Origin: Pseudomonas sp. | GTDB lineage: Bacteria; Pseudomonadota; Gammaproteobacteria; Pseudomonadales; Pseudomonadaceae | DNA length: 64,000 bases | NCBI RefSeq assembly: GCF_017744435.1 | Contig: NZ_JAGIBG010000008.1 | Coordinates: 124,001-188,000, forward strand | Direction: 5' to 3' | Shown: positions 7,540 to 16,725 of the stretch, in pieces | Numbering within the stretch: position 1 is the stretch's first letter | How the letters are laid out: each line of letters opens with the position of its first letter | The notes under the pieces: generated by a model | What the model saw: only the letters and a program-made list of their open reading frames with translations | Told to the model about the DNA's origin: nothing | The model's database searches: none | Position numbers and translations under genes: made by a program

Positions 7540-8712
7540 ATGAATTTCGCGCTCTCAGACGAACTGCTTGAACTGCAGGCCAGAACCCGTGCATTCATTG
7601 CCGAGCAGGTCATCCCGTTGGAAAACGACCCACGCCAGGACGCTCATGGCCCCAGCGACGCCCTGCGCAGGGACCTGCAGGCCCGCGCCCAGGCAGCGGG
7701 CCTGCTGACTCCCCACGCCAGCCGTGAAATGGGTGGGCTGGGCCTGAGCCACGCGGCCAAGGCCATTGTCTTCGAAGAGGCCGGCTACTCGCCCCTGGGG
7801 CCGGTGGCGCTGAATATCCATGCCCCGGACGAAGGCAATATTCACCTGATGGACGTGGTAGCCACCGAAGCACAGAAGGACCGTTGGCTGCGGCCCCTGG
7901 TCCAGGGGCACGTGCGGTCGTGCTTCGCCATGACCGAACCGGCGCCGGGCTCGGGGTCTGATCCATCGATGCTGCGTACTACTGCCACCCGCGAGGGTGA
8001 CGATTACCTGATCAACGGCCGCAAATGGTTGATCACCGGCGCCGACGGCGCCGGGTTCGCGATCATCATGGCGCGCATGGAGGATGGCTCGGCGACCATG
8101 TTCCTGACCGACATGCAGCGCGACGGGATCATCCACGAACGTCAGCTGAATACGCTGGACAGCTGCTTCACCGGCGGCCACGGGCAACTGCGCTTCGACA
8201 ACCTGCGGGTGCCGGCCAGCGATGTGCTGGGCGAGATCGGCAAGGGCTTCCGCTATGCCCAGGTGCGCTTGGCGCCTGCGCGCCTGACCCACTGCATGCG
8301 CTGGCTCGGGGCCGCACGACGGGCCCATGACATCGCCTGCGACTATGCGCGCACCCGCGACGCTTTCGGCAAGCCGCTGGGCGAGCACCAGGGCGTGGGC
8401 TTCATGCTGGCCGACAACATGATGGACCTGCATGTGGTACGCCTGGCGGTCTGGCACTGCGCCTGGGTGCTCGACCAGGGCCAGCGTGCCAATGTCGATT
8501 CGAGCATGGCCAAGGTGATCAGCGCCGAGGCGCTGTGGCGGGTGGTCGATCGCTGCGTGCAGGTGCTGGGCGGGCGCGGGGTGACCGGGGAGACCGTGGT
8601 GGAGCGCATCTTCCGCGACATTCGCCCGTTTCGCATCTATGACGGCCCGAGCGAAGTGCACCGCATGAGCCTGGCGAAGAAGCTTCTCGACCAGCACCCG
8701 GGAGCCCACTGA
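7540..8712 (+). CDS. Acyl-CoA dehydrogenase family protein
   Basis: 390 aa FAD enzyme of normal family length. The flavin/substrate signature CFAMTEPAPGSGSDPSMLRTTA, the helical segment RDAFGKPLGEHQGVGFMLADN, and the C-terminal QVLGGRGVTGE...FRIYDGPSEVHRMSLAKKLL all fit acyl-CoA dehydrogenases of the ACAD11-like type. It would introduce an alpha-beta double bond into an acyl-CoA (or a phosphorylated hydroxyacyl-CoA, given the neighbouring kinase), passing electrons to ETF. The ATG at 7540 has an AAGGAAA site. The stop codon overlaps the start of the following SDR by one base, so the genes are translationally coupled. Confidence 0.92.
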   Translation: MNFALSDELLELQARTRAFIAEQVIPLENDPRQDAHGPSDALRRDLQARAQAAGLLTPHASREMGGLGLSHAAKAIVFEEAGYSPLGPVALNIHAPDEGNIHLMDVVATEAQKDRWLRPLVQGHVRSCFAMTEPAPGSGSDPSMLRTTATREGDDYLINGRKWLITGADGAGFAIIMARMEDGSATMFLTDMQRDGIIHERQLNTLDSCFTGGHGQLRFDNLRVPASDVLGEIGKGFRYAQVRLAPARLTHCMRWLGAARRAHDIACDYARTRDAFGKPLGEHQGVGFMLADNMMDLHVVRLAVWHCAWVLDQGQRANVDSSMAKVISAEALWRVVDRCVQVLGGRGVTGETVVERIFRDIRPFRIYDGPSEVHRMSLAKKLLDQHPGAH

Positions 8713-9479
8713 TGCAGCCGACCCTTGCCCGATTGTTCGCCCTCGATGGGCGCCGCGCCCTGGTAACCGGCGCCTCCAGCGGCCTTGGCCGACACTTCGC
8801 CACCACCCTGGCGGCGGCCGGTGCCGAGGTGGTGGTGACGGCCAGGCGCCTGGCGCCGCTGCAGAGCCTGGTGGAGTCCATCGAACTGGCCGGTGGTCGC
8901 GCCCGGGCCCTGGCCCTGGATGTGACCTGCCGCGACGATGTGTGCCGGGTGCTCGACGCCGCCGGCCCGCTGGATGTGCTGGTCAACAACGCCGGGGTGA
9001 GCGACAGCCAGCCGCTGCTGGCCTGTGACGACCAGCGCTGGGACCGGGTGCTCGACACCAACCTCAAGGGCGCCTGGACTGTGGCGCAGGAGTGCGCCCG
9101 GCGGATGGTCGCCGCGGGGTAGGGCGGCAGCCTGATCAATGTGACTTCGATCCTCGCCAGCCGCGTGGCCGGCACCGTCGGCCCTTATCTGGCGGCCAAG
9201 GCCGGGCTTGCCCACCTGACCCGCGCCATGGCCCTGGAACTGGCGCGCCATGGCATCCGGGTGAACGCCCTGGCGCCGGGCTACGTGATGACCGAGCTCA
9301 ACGAGGGTTTCCTGGCCGGCGAGGCCGGGGAGAAGTTGCGCTCGCGTATTCCCAGCCGGCGCTTCAGCCAGCCGCAGGATCTGGACGGCGCCTTGCTATT
9401 GCTGGCCAGTGATGCCGGGCGGGCCATGAGCGGCACCGAGATCGTGGTCGATGGCGGGCATCTGTGCAGCAGTCTGTGA
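8712..9479 (+). pseudogene. SDR family oxidoreductase interrupted by in-frame amber codon
   Basis: A complete SDR reading frame of about 255 codons is split by a TAG at 9120-9122. Upstream are the cofactor motif TGASSGLG and NNAGVSD, ending at RRMVAAG. Downstream, in the same frame, it resumes with GGSLINVTSILASRVAG, the YLAAK catalytic motif and the C-terminal VVDGGH. Only one codon is affected; a CAG or other codon one base from TAG would restore the gene. No ribosome site precedes the downstream half, so reinitiation is unlikely, and both halves are needed for a Rossmann enzyme. Either the gene is freshly inactivated, the amber is suppressed, or the base is a sequencing error. It would have oxidised a 3-hydroxyacyl intermediate in this operon. 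Confidence 0.85.
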
Positions 9480-9575
9480 CCTGAGGCGGATCCGCGCCTG
9501 GCGCAAGAACAACAATAAGCAGGAGATCTGTATGTACCTTCAATGCCTGGATAACGTGTCAATGGGGTGGCCGTC

Positions 9576-11225
9576 ATGATTCACCCAACCTTCGAGCATG
9601 AGCTCGCACCCAACGAAGCCAACCATGTACCGCTTTCGCCTTTGTCGTTCCTCAAGCGCGCCGCCCAGGTGTATCCGCAGCGCGCCGCCGTGGTCTATGG
9701 CGAGCGGCGCTACAGCTACCAGCAGTTGCACCAGCGCAGCCGCGCCCTGGCCAGTGCGCTGGAGCGGGTCGGCGTGCAGCCGGGCGAGCGGGTGGCGATA
9801 CTGGCGCCGAACATCCCCGAGATGCTCGAGGCGCACTACGGCGTACCCGGCGCGGGGGCCGTGCTGGTGTGCATCAACATTCGCCTGGAGGCGCGCAGCA
9901 TCGCCTTCATCCTGCGCCACTGCGCGGCCAAGGTGCTGATCTGCGACCGCGAGTTCGCTGCGGTGGTGCAGCAGGCCCTGGCCATGCTCGACACGCCGCC
10001 ACTGCTGGTGGGCATCGACGATGACGCGGCCGAACAGGGCGAGCGGGTCGACCACCTGGACTACGAGGCGTTCCTGGCCCAGGGCGACCCGGCCAGGCCG
10101 CTGAGCGCGCCGCAGAACGAGTGGCAGTCGATTGCCATCAACTACACCTCTGGCACCACCGGCGCTCCCAAGGGTGTGGTCCTGCATCACCGCGGCGCCT
10201 ACCTCAACGCCTGCGCCGGGGCGCTGGTTTTTCAGCTGGGCCCGCGCAGCGTCTACCTGTGGACCTTGCCGATGTTCCACTGCAATGGCTGGAGCCACAC
10301 CTGGGCAGTGACCTTGTCCGGTGGCACCCATGTGTGCCTGCGCAAGGTCCAGCCTGAAGCGATCCACGCCGCGATCGCCGTGCATGGCGTGACCCACTTG
10401 AGCGCCGCACCGGTGGTGATGTCGATGCTGATCCATGCCAAGCACGCCGGTGTGCCGAGCTGGCCGGTATCGGTGATCACCGGCGGCGCTGCGCCACCCA
10501 GCGCGGTGATCGCCGCCATGGAGGCCCGCGGCTTCAGCATCACCCACGCCTACGGCATGACCGAGAGCTACGGCCCCAGCACCCTGTGCCTGTGGCAGCC
10601 GGGCGTCGACGAACTGCCCCTGGAGGCCCGCGCCCGGTTCATGAGCCGCCAGGGCGTTGCCCACCCGATGCTCGAAGAGGCCACGGTGCTGGATCTCGAC
10701 AGCGGCCGCCCGGTGCCGGCCGACGGCCTGACGCTGGGCGAACTGGTGGTGCGTGGCAACACGGTGATGAAAGGCTACCTGGACAACCCCGAGGCCACCC
10801 GCAGCGCCCTGGCCAACGGTTGGCTGCACACCGGCGACCTGGCCGTGCTGCACCCGGACGGTTACGTGGAAATCAAGGATCGGGCCAAGGACATCATCAT
10901 TTCCGGTGGCGAGAACATCAGTTCGCTGGAAATCGAGGAGGTGCTCTACCAACACCCCGACGTGGTGGAGGCCGCCGTGGTGGCGCGCCCCGACTCGCGC
11001 TGGGGCGAGACGCCCCATGCCTTCGTCACCCTGCGTGGCGATGCCCAGGCCCGTATCACAGGTGACGAGCTGATCCGCTGGTGCCGTGAGCACCTGGCAC
11101 ACTTCAAGGCGCCGCGCCACGTTTCGCTGGTGGTGTTGCCCAAGACTGCGACGGGCAAGATCCAGAAGTTCGTCTTGCGCGAATGGGCACGGCAACAGGA
11201 GGCGGCAGCCGAAAGCTTGGGCTAG
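9576..11225 (+). CDS. Acyl-CoA ligase (AMP-forming), medium/long-chain type
   Basis: 549 aa adenylate-forming enzyme. The P-loop-like motif INYTSGTTGAPKGVVLHHRGA, the A5-type motif HAYGMTESYGP, the hinge motif GYVEIKDRAKDIIISGGENISS, and the C-terminal catalytic lysine in PKTATGKIQKFVLRE are all present. It activates a carboxylic acid as acyl-AMP and then acyl-CoA, supplying substrate for the acyl-CoA dehydrogenase upstream. I choose the ATG at 9576 because GGGGTGG lies 7-8 bases before it; a GTG at 9567 is also in frame. It is last in the operon and is followed by a REP cluster that probably limits read-through toward the convergent genes. Confidence 0.93.
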   Translation: MIHPTFEHELAPNEANHVPLSPLSFLKRAAQVYPQRAAVVYGERRYSYQQLHQRSRALASALERVGVQPGERVAILAPNIPEMLEAHYGVPGAGAVLVCINIRLEARSIAFILRHCAAKVLICDREFAAVVQQALAMLDTPPLLVGIDDDAAEQGERVDHLDYEAFLAQGDPARPLSAPQNEWQSIAINYTSGTTGAPKGVVLHHRGAYLNACAGALVFQLGPRSVYLWTLPMFHCNGWSHTWAVTLSGGTHVCLRKVQPEAIHAAIAVHGVTHLSAAPVVMSMLIHAKHAGVPSWPVSVITGGAAPPSAVIAAMEARGFSITHAYGMTESYGPSTLCLWQPGVDELPLEARARFMSRQGVAHPMLEEATVLDLDSGRPVPADGLTLGELVVRGNTVMKGYLDNPEATRSALANGWLHTGDLAVLHPDGYVEIKDRAKDIIISGGENISSLEIEEVLYQHPDVVEAAVVARPDSRWGETPHAFVTLRGDAQARITGDELIRWCREHLAHFKAPRHVSLVVLPKTATGKIQKFVLREWARQQEAAAESLG

Positions 11226-11269
11226 TGATGTTGGCGCGCTGGCCTGGCTGCTTCTACCGCGAACACGGG

Positions 11270-11432
11270 CGAAGCCGCGGGTAAACCCGCTCCCACAGGT
11301 TCACCAAAGGCCTGTAGGAGCGGCCTTGTGCCGCGAAAGGGGTGCGAAGCGCCCCCAGGTTCTCAGCTTCGCCGCATAGATTGCCGGGGCCGCTCTGCGG
11401 CCCTTTCGCGACACAAGGCCGCTCCTACAAGG
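11270..11432. repeat. REP cluster (three palindromic units)
   Basis: Three REP-like units lie between the convergent ligase and the small secreted-protein gene: one around 11270-11300 (GCGGGTAAACCCGCTCCCAC), one at 11311-11340 (CCTGTAGGAGCGGCCTTGTG), and one at 11385-11432 in the opposite orientation (CACAAGGCCGCTCCTACAAG). They can fold into hairpins and share the core seen at 43847, 56481 and 58752. They may serve as transcription barriers or targets of REP-associated transposase; no transposase gene is present here. Confidence 0.8.
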
Positions 11433-11451
11433 GCTGCACTGCCTTCGATGT

Positions 11452-11601
11452 CTAGTGGCCACGGAAGATATCGCCGATGCTCCCGACCGGTTGTGCCGTG
11501 TGCGCAACCGGTCGCTTCACTACCCCAGGCTTGGGCGCAAGGGCCGTCGCCAAGCACAGGGCGAGCGCCGAGCTTGCCAGCAGAATGGCAAAAACACGCA
11601 T
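11452..11601 (-). CDS. Small exported protein, 49 aa
   Basis: The ATG at 11601 is preceded by an excellent GGAGG at 7 bases, which decides this start inside a longer shadow frame. The product begins MRVFAILLASSALALCLATA, a clear signal peptide or single N-terminal membrane segment. A short basic and proline-containing tail (LAPKPGVVKRPVAHTAQPVG) follows, ending in GDIFRGH. I do not recognise a family. It sits 67 bp after the imine-reductase-like gene on the same strand and could be the last gene of that operon or separately expressed. Confidence 0.6.
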   Translation of the reverse strand: MRVFAILLASSALALCLATALAPKPGVVKRPVAHTAQPVGSIGDIFRGH

Positions 11602-11668
11602 GTAAACCTCCAGGTTCTGGTGAGGGCGTGCAGCGTCACGTCTGCACGCCTCGGCTACCGCACTGTTC

Positions 11669-12568
11669 TCAGCGAGCGCCCGTTGCGAACGCCTTGGTGG
11701 CGGCTGCAATGTCCTGATCGCCGTAACCCATCGACTCCGCGCGCTGAACCACCTGGCACACGGCGTCGAACATCGGGGTCCAGGCGCCGCCTGCCTGCAG
11801 GGCCTGGGCAATCTGGGCAAAGGCACCGGCATGCACATCGAGCCGTGCCTGATCGCTGGCGAAATCCTGCTGTTCCAAGCGCCGCACGGCCTCTTCAAGT
11901 GCGTCGGCGACGAAAAAGCGCGAAGCGTCGAGTATCTGCCGGGCCATCCTGGCAGCGGGCATGCCAAACGCCTGGCTCGCGCCCACGGCTTCGTAGAATG
12001 TCACCATCGCGGCAAAGGCATGGGCATGCAGCAGGGCGGCAAACGCGTAGGTTTCCTCCCAGGGCAGGAACAGGGTATGGCCAGCCAGCACTTGCAGCAG
12101 TGCGCGATGCTGCTCGAAGGCTTCACGCTCGCCGGTATGGATGCAGTAGCTTTGCGGGTGGCCGATGTTGCGCGGGTAGGCCACGATCATGCCCTTGACG
12201 TAGTGGCCGCCCGCACGGCTGACCAGCGCCTGAAGCGCCATGCTTTCTTCCTGGGATTCGGTCGTGTAGTTGACGACCGTGCGCTTGGCCAGTGCAGGGG
12301 GCACGCTGGCAGACCCCAGCACCTCAAGGACCGCCGCATTGTCCAGCAGCACCAGGATGGTGACCGGGCTTGCCGCCAGCGCGGCGTGGGCACTGTCGCA
12401 GAGGTGGGCGCCGGCAGCCACGAGCGCCTGCGCCTTGTCGGGTGAGCGATTCCACACCGCTACGCGCTTGCCTTGCTTGAGCAGCACTTGCGCCATGATC
12501 GTGCCCATGGCCCCAAGGCCCACGACGGATACGTCAAAGCCTGAACAGGCATCAATTGGGTTATGCAT
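11669..12568 (-). CDS. Imine-reductase-like NADP-dependent oxidoreductase
   Basis: 299 aa with an N-terminal Rossmann domain, VVGLGAMGTIMAQVLLKQGK then VAVWNRSPDKAQALVAAGA, whose Arg/Ser after WN suits NADPH. The stretch GGHYVKGMIVAYPRNIGHPQ followed by YCIHTGE matches imine reductases (YLDGAIMAYPxxIG) better than beta-hydroxyacid dehydrogenases. The C-terminal half is the helical dimer domain. Where many imine reductases have YD-x-AL with the proton-donating Asp, this protein reads YAFAAL, so the usual Asp seems absent (alignment by eye). The ATG has AGGAGTG upstream. It follows the EctB-like transaminase by 12 bp, so it probably reduces a cyclic or acyclic imine formed in the same pathway. 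Confidence 0.8.
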   Translation of the reverse strand: MHNPIDACSGFDVSVVGLGAMGTIMAQVLLKQGKRVAVWNRSPDKAQALVAAGAHLCDSAHAALAASPVTILVLLDNAAVLEVLGSASVPPALAKRTVVNYTTESQEESMALQALVSRAGGHYVKGMIVAYPRNIGHPQSYCIHTGEREAFEQHRALLQVLAGHTLFLPWEETYAFAALLHAHAFAAMVTFYEAVGASQAFGMPAARMARQILDASRFFVADALEEAVRRLEQQDFASDQARLDVHAGAFAQIAQALQAGGAWTPMFDAVCQVVQRAESMGYGDQDIAAATKAFATGAR

Positions 12569-12580
12569 GATTCAACACTC

Positions 12581-13834
12581 CTATTGGCCAAGCGCTGCCG
12601 CGACCGCCTCGCCGAAGGCTGTCAGGCCTTGTTCGAGCTGCTCGGTCGGGGTGTTCACCGGTGGCATCAGCTTGATGATTTCGCCGTTCGGGCCGCAGCG
12701 ATCGACCAGCACGCCCGCCTGCAGCACGCGCTGCTGGGCATCCTTGGCCAAGGCCACGTTGCCGCGGCCGAAATCGATGCCGGCGATCATGCCGCGCGAG
12801 CGCGCGGACGCGACGCCCGGAATCTCTGCGAAGCCGGCAACCGCACGGGTCACGGTTGCGCTGTTGTCGGCCAGCACCTTCAGGAACTGCTCGTCGCGCC
12901 AATAGCCGAGCGCGATCTGCGCGGTCAGGAAGGCCAGCTGGTTGCCGCGGAAGGTGCCGATGTGATCGCCCGGTTCCCACACATCCAGCCCGGCGCGGAT
13001 CAACACGATCGCCATCGGCAGGCCAAAGCCGCCGATCGATTTCGCGCAGGTGATCAGGTCCGGCACGATACCGGAGCGCTCGAAACCGAAGAAGTCGCCC
13101 GTGCGGCCACAGCCGGCCTGGATCTCGTCACAGATGAGCACCACCCCGTGATCGGCAGTCCATTTGCGCAAGCGCTGCAACCACGCGTTGGAGGCCGGGT
13201 AGACGCCTGCCTGGATCTGCACCGACTCCACGATCACGGCAGCCGGCAATTCAGATCCGCTGCCCTGGTCGTTGGCCAGGCGCTCGAGGAAGCCAATGCT
13301 GTCGAATGCGCCGTAGGGACTGTCTTCATACGGCACGAACGCCACGTCGGTGGACAGCCCGGGGCCTCGGCGCGTGCGATTGCCGGTGACGGCCAGCGCG
13401 CCGGCCGTCATGCCGTGGTAGGCACCGTAGAAGGAAACGACCTTGGTGCGCCCCGTTGCCTTGCGCGCCAGCTTCAGTGCCGCCTCGACGGCGTCGGCAC
13501 CGGTCGGGCCGGTGAACTGCACCTTGTAGTCCCAGCCGCGCGGCTTGAACAGGTCACGTTCGATCGACTCCAGGAACTGACGCTTGGTGGTGGTGTGCAG
13601 GTCGAGGGCATGGGTCACGCCATTGGCCGACAGGTAGGCGATCAAGGCATCGCGCATGCGCGGGTCGTTGTGGCCATAGTTCAGTGCGCCGGCGCCGGCG
13701 AAGAAATCCAGGTACTCGCGGCCATCCTCGCCGCGGATCTTGCTGCCCTGGGCGGTATCGAACACCAGTGGCAGGTCGCGGCAGTACATCCGCACGTTGG
13801 ACTCGAGCCTCTCGAACGTCTCGATGTTGTTCAT
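12581..13834 (-). CDS. Class III aminotransferase, diaminobutyrate--2-oxoglutarate type (EctB-like)
   Basis: 417 aa PLP enzyme. The N-terminus (ETFERLESNVRMYCRDLP) and FFAGAGALNYGHNDPRM are characteristic of EctB/DABA transaminases, as are VQFTGPTGADAVEAALKLAR and SFYGAYHGMT. The PLP lysine is in LITCAKSIGGFGLP, preceded by the cofactor Asp in LICDEIQAGCGRTG. EctB interconverts L-2,4-diaminobutyrate and aspartate semialdehyde. No ectA or ectC is nearby, so ectoine synthesis is not indicated; the PatD-like and imine-reductase-like neighbours suggest deamination of a diamine or amino acid in catabolism. AGAGG precedes the ATG at 13834. Confidence 0.88.
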   Translation of the reverse strand: MNNIETFERLESNVRMYCRDLPLVFDTAQGSKIRGEDGREYLDFFAGAGALNYGHNDPRMRDALIAYLSANGVTHALDLHTTTKRQFLESIERDLFKPRGWDYKVQFTGPTGADAVEAALKLARKATGRTKVVSFYGAYHGMTAGALAVTGNRTRRGPGLSTDVAFVPYEDSPYGAFDSIGFLERLANDQGSGSELPAAVIVESVQIQAGVYPASNAWLQRLRKWTADHGVVLICDEIQAGCGRTGDFFGFERSGIVPDLITCAKSIGGFGLPMAIVLIRAGLDVWEPGDHIGTFRGNQLAFLTAQIALGYWRDEQFLKVLADNSATVTRAVAGFAEIPGVASARSRGMIAGIDFGRGNVALAKDAQQRVLQAGVLVDRCGPNGEIIKLMPPVNTPTEQLEQGLTAFGEAVAAALGQ

Positions 13835-13880
13835 GCATAACCTCTTGAGGTGATTGGGTAATGGTGTGTCGCAGGGGCGG

Positions 13881-15305
13881 TCAGTGCTTGAACATCACGT
13901 GGCGGACCACGGTGTAGTCTTCCAGGGCGTACATGGACAGGTCCTTGCCGTAGCCCGACAGCTTCACGCCGCCGTGGGGCATCTCGCTCACCAGCATGAA
14001 ATGGGTGTTGACCCAGGTGCAGCCGTACTGAAGCCGAGCGGCCATGCGGTGGGCTCGCCCCACATCGGCGGTCCACACCGAAGAGGCCAGGCCGTAGTCC
14101 GATTCATTGGCCCATGCCAGTACCTGGGCCTCATCCTCGAAGGGCGAGACCGTTACCACCGGGCCGAAGATTTCACGGCACACCACCTCATCGTCCTGCC
14201 GGGTGCCGGCCAGCACCGTGGGCTCGAAGAAGAACCCGGCACCTGCTGCGCGCTTGCCGCCGGTGACGACCTCGATGTGAGGCAGCTCCCTGGCCCGGTT
14301 GACGAAGCCCTCGACACGCTCAAGATGCTCAAGGGTGATCAGCGGGCCCATTTCGCTTGCGGGGTCATCCTGCAGCCCGCATCTGATGCTGGACACGGCC
14401 TCGCCGAGCTTGCGAACGAACGCCGGGTAGATCGCCTTCTGTACATAGAGACGGCAGGCGGCAGTACAGTCCTGGCCGGCGTTGTAGAAGCCGAACGCGC
14501 GGATACCCTCGACGACAGCGTCGATGTCGGCATCGTCGAAGACAATCACCGGCGCCTTGCCACCCAGCTCCATGTGCATCCGTTTCACGCTGTCGGCCGT
14601 GCCTTCGATGATCCGGCTGCCGGTACGCACGGAACCGGTCAGCGATACCATGCGCACCTGGGCGTGGCTGGTCAGCGGCTCCCCCACCGTGGCACCACGC
14701 CCATGGACGATGTTGACCACGCCAGCGGGGAAGATCTCGGCGAGCAGCTCGCCCAGTTTCAAGGTGCTCAGCGGGGTGTGCTCGGAGGGCTTCAGCACCA
14801 CGGTGTTGCCGCCGGCCAGCGCTGGGCCGAGCTTCCACGCCGCCATCAGCAACGGGTAGTTCCACGGCGCGATGGAGGCGACGACACCCACCGCGTCGCG
14901 GCGGATCATCGAGGTGTGCCCCGGGATGTACTCGCCCGCCGCCGAGCCTTGCAGGCAGCGAACGGCGCCGGCGAAGAAGCGGAACACGTCCGAGACGGCG
15001 GGCAGTTCGTCCTGCAGCACGGCCGTGAAAGGTTTGCCGCAGTTATCCGCCTCCAGGCGGGCGAACACCTGCGCCTGGGCGTCGATACGGTCGGCGAGGG
15101 TGAGCAGCAGTGCTGCGCGGTCCTTGGGAGCTGTTTGCGACCAGGCTTCGAAGGCCGCATCCGCGCTTTGCACCGCGGCATGGACCTGGGCATGGCTGGC
15201 CTCGTGGGTCTGTACCAGGACGCTGCCCAGGGAGGGGTTGTATACGTCCAGGAGGTTGCCTTCGCCGGCCACGAGGGCACCATTGATCAGCAGTTTTGTT
15301 TGCAT
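13881..15305 (-). CDS. patD: Aminobutyraldehyde dehydrogenase (PatD-like)
   Basis: 474 aa, the exact length of E. coli PatD as I recall it, with very close resemblance throughout: [17 protein letters not shown] at the start, [33 protein letters not shown], and the end [16 protein letters not shown]. The catalytic Glu is in [10 protein letters not shown] and the catalytic Cys in [12 protein letters not shown] choose the ATG at 15305 for this reason; the open frame extends 8 codons further. The enzyme oxidises 4-aminobutyraldehyde or similar omega-amino aldehydes to the amino acid with NAD+. It lies between the permease and the transaminase in one minus-strand operon, consistent with amine catabolism. 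Confidence 0.9.
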   Translation of the reverse strand: MQTKLLINGALVAGEGNLLDVYNPSLGSVLVQTHEASHAQVHAAVQSADAAFEAWSQTAPKDRAALLLTLADRIDAQAQVFARLEADNCGKPFTAVLQDELPAVSDVFRFFAGAVRCLQGSAAGEYIPGHTSMIRRDAVGVVASIAPWNYPLLMAAWKLGPALAGGNTVVLKPSEHTPLSTLKLGELLAEIFPAGVVNIVHGRGATVGEPLTSHAQVRMVSLTGSVRTGSRIIEGTADSVKRMHMELGGKAPVIVFDDADIDAVVEGIRAFGFYNAGQDCTAACRLYVQKAIYPAFVRKLGEAVSSIRCGLQDDPASEMGPLITLEHLERVEGFVNRARELPHIEVVTGGKRAAGAGFFFEPTVLAGTRQDDEVVCREIFGPVVTVSPFEDEAQVLAWANESDYGLASSVWTADVGRAHRMAARLQYGCTWVNTHFMLVSEMPHGGVKLSGYGKDLSMYALEDYTVVRHVMFKH

Positions 15306-15381
15306 GTCGATCTCGTCGTTGAACGGCAAGGCCTGTGGCCTGCCTTGTGATTGTCGTCAGAGCGTTCGATGGGAAGAGGGG

Positions 15382-16713
15382 CTATGCCAGGGCGTCGGGG
15401 ACCGGGTTACGGAACAGGCGGGTCCGGCAGGCGAGGTAGACCAACCCAAGGCCGAGCCAGCAACTGCCCATGATCAGGGCGTCTTTATCCAGGCTGACCA
15501 GCATCCACCCGGCCGTGACCAGGCCGATGAGCGGGAAGAGCACCCCGCGCAGCAACCCGGCACCGTCCTTGACGCGCGCATCGAAAGTCAGCCGCAACGC
15601 GCACAGGTTGACCGCGGTGAAGGCGAGAAACGCGCCGAAGTTGACCAACGACGTCGCGGTGGCGATCGTCAGGCCAAACCCGGCGGTGCCGAAGACACCG
15701 CACAGCAGGATGTTGAAGGCCGGGGTCTGGTAGCGAGGGTGCAGCGCGCCGAACAAGCGCCGGGGCAGTTGGTTGTCCCGGCCAAGGGCATAGAGCAGCC
15801 GGCCCACGCTGGCCTGGAACGACATCCCCGCAGCGAAGTGGGCGACGATGATCCCGGCCAGGACCACGGCGAAGAACAGGTCGCCACCGATCATCCGGGC
15901 AATCTCGAAGGCGGCCCCGTCCACCAGCTCGAACATGGGGGAGGGGTGCGCCAGGTACATGAAGTACGAGGAGCTGACGTAGACCGAACCGCCGATCAAT
16001 GCGACCAGCAGGATGGCGCGCGGCAGTGTGCGGCCAGGGTCGCGGGTTTCCTCGCTCAGCGTGGACAGCGCGTCAAAGCCCAGGAACGAGTAAGCGGCAA
16101 TGGCGGCGCCGGCCATGCTGGTGGCGAAGGGCACGTCCTGGTTGAAGAACGGCTTGGCCGACAGCAGCCCGCCAGGGCCATTGGCTGCCACGATGTAGTG
16201 CACGCACAGGCCGATGAACACGACGATGATGACCAGTTGCACCACCATCAACAGCACGTTGAAGCGGTTGGCCACCTGAATGCCGAGCACATTGAGCAGC
16301 GAGGTGGAGACGATGAAGCCAGTGATCCACACCCACTGGGGCACCTCGGGAAACGCCATGTTGAGGTAGCTGGCGCCGAGCAGCCAGATCAGCATCGGGA
16401 TGAAGAAATAGTCGAGCAGGGCAGCCCAGCCCACCATGAAGCCGAGGTTGGCATTGAGCATCTTGCGGGTGTAGGTGTAGGCCGAACCTGCCACCGGGAA
16501 CACCTTGACCAGTCGGCCATAGCTCAAGGCCGTGAACACCACGCCGGTCGCCGCGACCAGATACGCCATCGCCGTTGTATTGCCGCTGGCCTGGGTGATC
16601 ACGCCATAGGTGCCGAAGACGATCAGCGGGGCCAGGAATGCCAGGCCAAACAGCAGCACGGAAAACGGGCCCAGGGTGCGCCTCAACGAGGCGCCGGGGG
16701 TTGACTGACTCAT
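15382..16713 (-). CDS. APC family amino acid/amine permease
   Basis: 443 aa inner-membrane transporter with about 12 hydrophobic helices. The N-terminal segment LGPFSVLLFGLAFLAPLIVFGTYGVITQAS and the conserved YTYTRKMLNANLGFMVGWAALLDYFF motif are typical of APC-superfamily permeases for amino acids, putrescine and related amines. SYSFLGFDALSTLSEETRDPGRT-like sequence is the usual helix 6 region. AGAGGG precedes the ATG at 16713. It is 12 bp from the Fe-alcohol dehydrogenase upstream and 76 bp from the PatD-like gene downstream, so it most likely imports the amine or amino alcohol this operon metabolises. Confidence 0.88.
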   Translation of the reverse strand: MSQSTPGASLRRTLGPFSVLLFGLAFLAPLIVFGTYGVITQASGNTTAMAYLVAATGVVFTALSYGRLVKVFPVAGSAYTYTRKMLNANLGFMVGWAALLDYFFIPMLIWLLGASYLNMAFPEVPQWVWITGFIVSTSLLNVLGIQVANRFNVLLMVVQLVIIVVFIGLCVHYIVAANGPGGLLSAKPFFNQDVPFATSMAGAAIAAYSFLGFDALSTLSEETRDPGRTLPRAILLVALIGGSVYVSSSYFMYLAHPSPMFELVDGAAFEIARMIGGDLFFAVVLAGIIVAHFAAGMSFQASVGRLLYALGRDNQLPRRLFGALHPRYQTPAFNILLCGVFGTAGFGLTIATATSLVNFGAFLAFTAVNLCALRLTFDARVKDGAGLLRGVLFPLIGLVTAGWMLVSLDKDALIMGSCWLGLGLVYLACRTRLFRNPVPDALA

Positions 16714-16725
16714 GACGGTGCCCTC

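Noticed and set aside
9540..11195. 551-aa open frame antisense to the acyl-CoA ligase
   Set aside because: Long antisense frames are normal in GC-rich Pseudomonas genes; the plus strand carries all ligase motifs and the antisense product has no recognisable domain.
12581..13834. Ectoine biosynthesis gene ectB
   Set aside because: No ectA, ectC or ectD nearby and the gene is in an amine-catabolic operon, so ectoine synthesis is not supported.
13854..16704. Long plus-strand frames opposite the PatD-like and permease genes
   Set aside because: His/Gly/Gln-rich shadow translations without motifs; the minus strand encodes clear enzymes.
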